Part shown: one piece after another, positions 58,812 through 64,000 of the stretch
Layout of the letters: each line of letters opens with the position of its first letter
Numbering within the stretch: the stretch's first letter is position 1
Source of the DNA: Fulvimarina endophytica
GTDB taxonomy: Bacteria; Pseudomonadota; Alphaproteobacteria; Rhizobiales; Rhizobiaceae
Direction: 5' to 3'
DNA length: 64,000 nt
Assembly (NCBI RefSeq): GCF_003403015.1
Contig: NZ_QURL01000004.1
Location: 1-64,000, forward strand
Notes under the pieces: model-generated
Seen by the model: the letters and a program-made list of their open reading frames with translations, nothing else
What the model was told of the DNA's origin: nothing
The model's database searches: none
Translations under genes and position numbers: made by a program

Positions 58812-60311
58812 TCACTTGACCAGCCTGACACCTTTGATCTCGCCTGCGATCCGGGCGAAGACGCTTCGCAGTTCACCCGCGGAGGCGATGGCGTAATACT
58901 GTTCCGGCCGGGATGCACATCCCCTCAGGACCGCAGGATCGCCGTCGATGAGATTGACCGCATAGACGTTGATCGGCTCGGCGCGCGTCTTGGCGTGCTG
59001 GCAGGCGGCCCGTGTGCGATCGTCGATGGGAGTCGTATCGCCGGTGAGGAAGTGCCAGCGGTTCTTCTGGTTCTTGCCGTCCGACAGGATCACCATCACC
59101 GGCTCGGCACCGGAGCGCCGCCCGGTCAGCGGCGAGGTGGGCGACAGGGCCTCCATTCCCCACTGAATTCCGATCGTCAGGTTCGTGCTGCCCTCGGCGG
59201 TCAGGGCGTCGACGCGGGACGCCACCAGATCCAGATTGCCGTCGAGCGGGCGAACCTCGCCGATCTCCTGCGTGTCGCATTGCGATGTGGGATATTTCCG
59301 GCCCGCCCGATCGGGCGCGTCGCTCGTCACGTCGAAGTTCTGGTTGCGATCGATGACACAGCTCTGCTTGCTGGGCTGGTCGTAGACGACGAAATTGCTG
59401 ACCTGGCTCACCTTGTAATTCATGCACTGGTCGCCCCGGCGCCTGTAGACGCTGTCGATGCAGGTGGCACGGTCGGCACGGATCGCGTTGCGGCCGCTCG
59501 CCGTCACGGCCTTGTAGAGGAACGCGTCTTTCGACCCGTCGGCCGTGACATAGGCACCCGTGGAGCCGATGACGAAGCCCGGTCTGCCGCTGGAGCACAG
59601 GGGGCCGTAGAAGCTGTCCCAGCCCGTGCCGCTCTCGAGGAGGCGGCAATCGATGAACTCCAGATCGGTTTCCGATCTTGCGAGATTGGCGTCCGAGAGG
59701 CGAACCCCGCTGTGGAACGGCACGAGCGCGACCCGGATCCGGTCCCTCTGATCCTTGAACTCGTCCAGGAACAGCCGCACCGCCCCCTTCAGTTCGCGGA
59801 TTCGCTCGCCCTTCATCGATCCCGAATTGTCGAGAACGAAGGCGATGTCGATGTCCGGCCCCTGTGTTGCCGCCTGGGCGACGACGTTCAGCTTGGCCTT
59901 GTCCAGCCCGACGATCTTCATGAAGCGATACGGGACCTCGTCCGCCACGGTATAGGTGAAGACGCCGTTCTCAGCGCTCAACCGGCCGGTGAGTTCGTCA
60001 TCCGTCCCCGACATGTTCTGATGGAAGAGCTGGTGGGCTCTCGTCTCCCGGTCGCCGAAGGTCGCATCGGCCATGGATGCGGCACCGAGCGCGGCGATAT
60101 CGGCTGCGCTCTGGATCGCGCTTCGCTTGTGGCTCGCATCCGCCAGATCGACGGCACCTCCGGCGAAAAGGACGAGGGGCACCAGGATCAGCGCCGCGAG
60201 CAGCATGAAATTGCCCCCGCGATCGCCGGCGAACGATCGCGCCTCCTTCGCCATGAACCGCACCATGGAGGCAAGGCGTAAGGCAGGAGACGTTTTCATC
60301 GACATGTCCAT
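58812..60311 (-). CDS. TadG-like pilus-assembly protein with vWA domain
   Basis: A 499-aa protein. The N-terminus has a basic segment then a prepilin-like helix (GGNFMLLAALILVPLVLFAGGAVDLADASHKRSAIQSAADIAALGAA), the TadE/TadG motif, anchoring it in the inner membrane. A von Willebrand A domain follows with the metal-binding site DNSGSM (161-166). The long middle insert has several cysteines and repeated charged turns. Such Flp/Tad proteins take part in pilus assembly, but no other tad gene is present here, so this copy is an orphan. The start could be 60311, 60305 or 60299; the ribosome binding site is weak. Confidence 0.85.
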   Translation of the reverse strand: MDMSMKTSPALRLASMVRFMAKEARSFAGDRGGNFMLLAALILVPLVLFAGGAVDLADASHKRSAIQSAADIAALGAASMADATFGDRETRAHQLFHQNMSGTDDELTGRLSAENGVFTYTVADEVPYRFMKIVGLDKAKLNVVAQAATQGPDIDIAFVLDNSGSMKGERIRELKGAVRLFLDEFKDQRDRIRVALVPFHSGVRLSDANLARSETDLEFIDCRLLESGTGWDSFYGPLCSSGRPGFVIGSTGAYVTADGSKDAFLYKAVTASGRNAIRADRATCIDSVYRRRGDQCMNYKVSQVSNFVVYDQPSKQSCVIDRNQNFDVTSDAPDRAGRKYPTSQCDTQEIGEVRPLDGNLDLVASRVDALTAEGSTNLTIGIQWGMEALSPTSPLTGRRSGAEPVMVILSDGKNQKNRWHFLTGDTTPIDDRTRAACQHAKTRAEPINVYAVNLIDGDPAVLRGCASRPEQYYAIASAGELRSVFARIAGEIKGVRLVK

Positions 60312-60503
60312 ATGTTTCAGAGAAAGTCAGCGGACCTTGGCGATTGGTCATTGAAGATTACTGAAGGATTCACGCAGAACTTGCGCGATCCACACGCCTT
60401 TCGGGCACTTCGCATCCGTGCATTCGAATGACACGCGAACGTGAAGGCGTGGGGTGCGATGGAATGCGGACGGGTCGGCGGCGACGGGGTGGCGGCGACG
60501 ACA

Positions 60504-60598
60504 GCATCGGACCGAAACGTGGAACCTGTTTTCGCGCCATCCGATGCGTCAGCAGGAAACAGGAGCCTCGGACGCGATTCTCAAATCGGGTCCGAGGC
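60504..60598. repeat. Two-hairpin intergenic repeat, copy C (RIME-like)
   Basis: First palindrome GCATCGGACCGAAA to GCCATCCGATGC (60504-60547); second stem GCCTCGGACGCGATT paired with AATCGGGTCCGAGGC (60565-60598), with one mismatch. It shares the same two parts as copies A, B and D. It lies in the 510-bp gene-free gap 60312-60821 between the divergent TadG-like gene and the 537-aa secreted protein. I see nothing else in the gap. Confidence 0.9.
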
Positions 60599-60821
60599 CT
60601 GAAGCCAAGCCTTCTGTTCGGCCACGTTCCCATGAGCTGCGAGTTCCGCCGTTCGCCCATCCCCCTGTCCACCATTTCCGGCCTGAGACTATGGACGGGG
60701 GCAAACCGGTGAGTTAGCTACCCAGAATGGACGTTCCGTCGTCTCGTGGGGCAAGTACGGAGACGGCGGATCGCTTTCGAATCAGACCTGCGTGATCCGA
60801 TCTTCTGGCGGGGGGCCGACG

Positions 60822-62435
60822 ATGAAGAACCATATCATGGCACTGGCTTGTGCCGTCTGTCTTGCGACCGGCAGCGTCCTTGCCGAGGAAAACCCGCCGC
60901 AGCGCAGCGATCTTGCAGCGCTTCTCGGCGAGCCTGTGCTGCGCGCGGGCGACGAGAGCGGAGCGGACCGTCTGCGATCCTCGCTCGAACTCTATCTGAC
61001 GGCCGCTGCCTTCGAGAACGGCATCGTCTCGATCGAGCCGGTCGACGAAGGCTACCGGATCACGGCCCGTCTGTCGGAACTCGGCGAGGAGATCGCAGGT
61101 CTCGAAGACATCTCTTTGAGAATGGACGATTACGCGATTCTCGTCAGTGAGCAGCCTGACGGGCGGTGGTTCGTCGCCTCGAGCGGGCCTTTCGCCATGA
61201 GCCTCTCGTTCCGGTCCCCTTCGGGCGAACCAGGCGGGGCGCAGATCGTCCAGAGGCTCGATTACGAGGTCGGGTCCCATGAATGGGCGGGCTATTGGGA
61301 CCCCGAAGTCCAGAGTTTCACGCGCGCGGAGGGCTATCTCGGCACGGTGCGTCAGGTCGAGACCAATCCGGCCGGAACGACGACGACGACGAGCGAGCCG
61401 ATCCGCACGCGGTTCACCGGAGAGGTCGGCGAGGACGGCGGACTGAATATGGAGGCGGTCCAGTCGGGAGGAGCCTTCCGGCAGGAAGGAACGGTGTCGC
61501 TCGATCCGAGAGATCCGGAAAGCGCCATTTCGTTCGTCGTGCAAAGCGGCGATCTGGAAACCGTCGTGAACGGCGAGGGAATGAGGACCGCCGAGGTAAT
61601 GCGCCTCTACGGCGTCGGGATCGAACTTCTGACCCGTCCCGAGCCAGGCGATTTGCTCGAGGAGCTCAAGGATGCGCTCCGAGCCGCTCTCCCCGTCTGG
61701 ACCCGTTTTGCCAGCGATATGAAGATCGGCGGCATCACCGTCGATGTCGGTCCCTTCGGGTCCGGTCGCATCGGCTCCGCCGACGTCGACATGGCCCTCG
61801 ACGGGATCAGCACCACCGGGACCTACAGCATCCGGTACGGCCTGACGGATATCGCCATCACCTCGCCCTTCGTGCCGGAATGGGCGAGCGCCCTGATCCC
61901 GGACCGGGTCGTGTTCGAAGCCGAAGCGACGGATGTCGATCTCCTCGAACCGGCCACCCTCCTGATCTCCGATCTTCGGCTGAACGCCGAGGCGCCGGTC
62001 TCCAGGCAAACCCTGACGAAGGTCGACGACCTCTTCCAGGCCTCGGGGGCCAGCTTCGGCATCGTGGACTCGTCGATTGCGGGCCGTGGCTACCGGATCG
62101 ATTATTCCGCCGACTTCGCCGATGGCGATGTCTCCGTCGATGTCAGGGCCGAGGGGATCGATACGCTCATCGCCGGCCTTCAGGAGGCCGGCCGGGACTA
62201 TCCGCAGGCCCTTCAGGGCGTCAGCGTCCTGCAGATGGCGAAAGGCTTCGGCAGACCCGTGGGTGACGGCGCCCTGGAATGGGCCGCCACCTTCGGCCGC
62301 GACCAGTCCATCACCGTCAATGGAGCGATGCTGCGCGCACCCGAATCCCCCCAACCCCCAAGCCTCGATCCCGGCGCCGGACAGTTCGAACCCGGTGCCC
62401 CATCGGAAGCGGACGGCCCGACCGATCCGCTCTGA
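60822..62435 (+). CDS. Secreted protein of unknown function
   Basis: A 537-aa exported protein with signal peptide KNHIMALACAVCLATGSVLA and no other membrane helix. The mature part is acidic, with many Gly-Asp-Thr beta turns and a Pro-rich C-terminal tail. No enzyme motif was recognised, and I cannot assign a domain family. The start at 60822 (MKNH) is preferred over 60792, since only it gives a normal signal peptide; GGGGG lies about 8 nt upstream. The gene stands alone between a repeat element and the dps-like gene. Confidence 0.7.
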   Translation: MKNHIMALACAVCLATGSVLAEENPPQRSDLAALLGEPVLRAGDESGADRLRSSLELYLTAAAFENGIVSIEPVDEGYRITARLSELGEEIAGLEDISLRMDDYAILVSEQPDGRWFVASSGPFAMSLSFRSPSGEPGGAQIVQRLDYEVGSHEWAGYWDPEVQSFTRAEGYLGTVRQVETNPAGTTTTTSEPIRTRFTGEVGEDGGLNMEAVQSGGAFRQEGTVSLDPRDPESAISFVVQSGDLETVVNGEGMRTAEVMRLYGVGIELLTRPEPGDLLEELKDALRAALPVWTRFASDMKIGGITVDVGPFGSGRIGSADVDMALDGISTTGTYSIRYGLTDIAITSPFVPEWASALIPDRVVFEAEATDVDLLEPATLLISDLRLNAEAPVSRQTLTKVDDLFQASGASFGIVDSSIAGRGYRIDYSADFADGDVSVDVRAEGIDTLIAGLQEAGRDYPQALQGVSVLQMAKGFGRPVGDGALEWAATFGRDQSITVNGAMLRAPESPQPPSLDPGAGQFEPGAPSEADGPTDPL

Positions 62436-62620
62436 TCCGGGCGCCGTTCGGCCGAAACGGCACGCGGTTTGCGGCATCGGTCGCGCCGGCAGCGACACTA
62501 TGGCACGCTTATCAAAAGCCCCGTCGCACGGAACGACACCCTGCCTTTCCCTTTAACCTCGGCGGCCGGATCGGAATCATCCTGACAATCCCGCCGCAGA
62601 GCACAGGGAAAGGGACAGTC

Positions 62621-63235
62621 ATGACATTCCGCCACCTCGGTCACCTTCGCTACGCCGCTCCCATCGCGGCGGCGCTGCTGGCGGGTCCTGCATTCGCGCA
62701 GAGCACCGACACGAACACGAACCCGGCGACATCGAGCTCGGGGACCGAGACATCGACGCAGAACAGTGTCTCCCTGCCGCTTTCGCAGGATGTCCGCCGG
62801 ACCTCCACCGAAGCCTTGCAGCAGGTCACCTATGATCTCATCGCGCTTCAGCACAATGTCCATCAGGCGCACTGGAACGTGCAGGGCATCGAGTTCTACC
62901 AGCTGCACGAGTTCTACGGCGAACTCTATTCGGCGCTTCTCCCGTTCATCGATCAGGCCGCCGAACGCAAGCTGGCTCTCGGCGAGGCGGCTGACGGCCG
63001 TCTGGTCCCGACCGCCGAAAACACGACGATCCAGCCCATCGATGAAGGCTATCTGAACGATCGCCAGACCCTCGAGCTCCTCGAAGCCAATTACGCGACG
63101 ATGTCCTCGGACCTCTACTCCGCGATCGATGCGACCGAGGACGATCTCGTCACCCAGGACCTTCTGATCGGCTTCTCCCACGTGATCGACAAGCATTTCT
63201 GGCAGCTCCGCGCCCATCTCGAACGCGGTCGCTGA
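62621..63235 (+). CDS. Dps-like ferritin with a signal peptide
   Basis: A 204-aa Dps/ferritin-like protein. The intersubunit ferroxidase residues match the Dps pattern: His84 (AHWNVQG), His96 (QLHEFYG), Asp111 and Glu115 (FIDQAAERKLALG), with spacings identical to E. coli-type H31/H43/D58/E62. It begins with a Sec signal peptide (FRHLGHLRYAAPIAAALLAGPAFAQ) and a Ser/Thr/Asn-rich linker, so it should be exported. AAGGGA lies 7 nt before the ATG at 62621, which fixes the start. DNA protection is unlikely outside the cytoplasm; iron oxidation or peroxide detoxification in the periplasm is more plausible. Confidence 0.88.
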   Translation: MTFRHLGHLRYAAPIAAALLAGPAFAQSTDTNTNPATSSSGTETSTQNSVSLPLSQDVRRTSTEALQQVTYDLIALQHNVHQAHWNVQGIEFYQLHEFYGELYSALLPFIDQAAERKLALGEAADGRLVPTAENTTIQPIDEGYLNDRQTLELLEANYATMSSDLYSAIDATEDDLVTQDLLIGFSHVIDKHFWQLRAHLERGR

Positions 63236-63264
63236 TTGCGTCTCGTTCTGCCCCAAACGCAAAA

Positions 63265-63290
63265 GCGCGCCGGGATCGCTCCCGGCGCGC
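63265..63290. terminator. Hairpin between the convergent dps-like gene and pnp
   Basis: Perfect 11-bp stem GCGCGCCGGGA/TCCCGGCGCGC (63265-63275 with 63280-63290) and loop TCGC. On the minus strand four T residues follow (63261-63264), so it can end pnp transcription; on the plus strand it is followed by TTCGATT, a weaker signal for the dps-like gene. Confidence 0.75.
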
Positions 63291-63318
63291 TTCGATTGTA
63301 AGCGGATGCGTGACCACA

Positions 63319-63408
63319 GCATCGGACCGAAAAGTGATCCCGGTTTTCGGATCATCCGATGCGTCAGCAAAAATCAGAAGACAGGGACCCGATTCTGACA
63401 TCGGGTCC
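63319..63408. repeat. Two-hairpin intergenic repeat, copy D (RIME-like)
   Basis: First palindrome GCATCGGACCGAAAA to TTTTCGGATCATCCGATGC (63319-63362); second stem GGACCCGAT/ATCGGGTCC (63385-63393 with 63400-63408), shorter than in copy A. It lies between the dps-like gene and pnp, 12 bp past the pnp stop. Confidence 0.88.
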
Positions 63409-63420
63409 GAGTCCCTCGGA

Positions 63421-64000
63421 TCAGGCCGCGTCTTCGCCAGCGGCCTTCTTGATCTCTTCGCCCGTCGCCTGGTCGACGACCTTCATCGAGAGACGGACCT
63501 TGCCGCGCTCGTCGAAGCCCATCAGCTTGACCCAGACCTTGTCGCCTTCCTTGACGACGTCGGTCGTCTTGGCGACGCGGCCCTCGCCGAGCTGGGAGAT
63601 GTGGACGAGGCCGTCGCGCGAGCCGAAGAAGTTGACGAAGGCGCCGAACTCCACCGTCTTCACCACCGTGCCCTCGTAGACCTCGCCGACTTCCGGCTCG
63701 GCCACGATCGAGTGGATCCACTTGCGGGCCGCCTCGATCTCCTTGCCCGAGGAGGACGCGATCTTGATCGTGCCCTCGTCGTCGATGTTGATCTTGGCGC
63801 CGGTCTTTTCCACGATCTCGCGGATCACCTTGCCGCCCGAGCCGATCACGTCGCGGATCTTGTCGGTCGGGATCTGCATCACCTCGATGCGCGGGGCGAA
63901 CTCGCCGAGCTCGGAGCGGGCCTCGCCCAGCGCCTTGTTCATCTCGCCGAGGATGTGGACACGGCCGCCCTTGGCCTGGTCGAGGGCGATCTTCATGATC
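63421..64000 (-). CDS. pnp: Polyribonucleotide nucleotidyltransferase, C-terminal part
   Basis: The last 192 residues of PNPase, which degrades RNA phosphorolytically with RNase E. The KH domain ([35 protein letters not shown], with GSGGK) and the S1 domain ([34 protein letters not shown]) are complete, ending KKAAGEDAA. The catalytic RNase PH-like domains and the start codon lie beyond the right edge of the window. Confidence 0.97.
   Translation of the reverse strand, partial: IMKIALDQAKGGRVHILGEMNKALGEARSELGEFAPRIEVMQIPTDKIRDVIGSGGKVIREIVEKTGAKINIDDEGTIKIASSSGKEIEAARKWIHSIVAEPEVGEVYEGTVVKTVEFGAFVNFFGSRDGLVHISQLGEGRVAKTTDVVKEGDKVWVKLMGFDERGKVRLSMKVVDQATGEEIKKAAGEDAA

Overview
The window looks like chromosomal DNA of an alphaproteobacterium of the Hyphomicrobiales (Rhizobiales), perhaps near Aurantimonadaceae (family placement is a guess). 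The reasons are high GC, a split F0 operon with both b and b' subunits, alphaproteobacterial LexA boxes (GTTC-N7-GTTC), a histidine tRNA without G-1 and with A73, long PstA and PstC proteins, DUF992 and MoaB-type genes, and mosaic hairpin repeats resembling RIME elements. I see no phage, transposase, integrase or CRISPR array. This is mostly core chromosome with a few unusual genes.

Layout. 1-460 (minus): probable promoter, boxA and leader of an rRNA operon whose 16S gene would lie beyond the left edge. 765-12.9 kb: MFS exporter, then grpE, hrcA, cysQ, metH with a palindromic operator over its promoter, glyQ without a neighbouring glyS, a small membrane protein, sppA, a trmN6-like methylase and a DUF2007 protein. 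13-20.7 kb (plus): long-chain polyprenyl diphosphate synthase, a secreted TPR protein, ispE, moaB, a PA0069-type radical SAM gene behind two LexA boxes, and rnhB. 20.9-23.8 kb (minus): ATP synthase F0 genes atpI-atpB-atpE-b'-b with a clear terminator. 23.8-31.7 kb (minus): TerC protein, a BMP-family nucleoside ABC transporter (four genes) and a PAS-PAS-GGDEF protein. 31.9-33.8 kb: minCDE. 34-35.9 kb (plus): a DUF992 secreted protein, then a TPP riboswitch and thiD. 35.9-43.9 kb (minus): the complete phosphate operon phoR-pstS-pstC-pstA-pstB-phoU-phoB with a triple Pho box before pstS and large hairpins between pstS and pstC. 43.97-47 kb: tRNA-His, LysE exporter, argG, yggU, yggT. 47.3-51.3 kb (minus): exbB-exbD-exbD-tonB-FhuF-like reductase, an iron-uptake energiser with a reductase, and a small secreted protein. 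51.7-64 kb: a GATase1 protein, a Tat-exported PhoX phosphatase with its own Pho box, an ammonium transporter fused to PAS-GGDEF-EAL, an orphan TadG-like vWA protein, a secreted protein of unknown function, a Dps protein with a signal peptide, and the 3' end of pnp.

How parts fit together. Phosphate: PhoR/PhoB, PstSCAB, PhoU and PhoX form one PHO regulon, with recognisable boxes upstream of both pstS and phoX. Iron: ExbB/ExbD/TonB drive outer-membrane siderophore receptors and the FhuF-like protein would release iron by reduction; the exported Dps-like ferritin could be related. Second messenger: two c-di-GMP proteins are present. The Amt-PAS-GGDEF-EAL fusion at 55.4-58.6 kb is the most interesting gene, because it keeps every pore and catalytic signature I can check and could couple ammonium sensing directly to c-di-GMP turnover.
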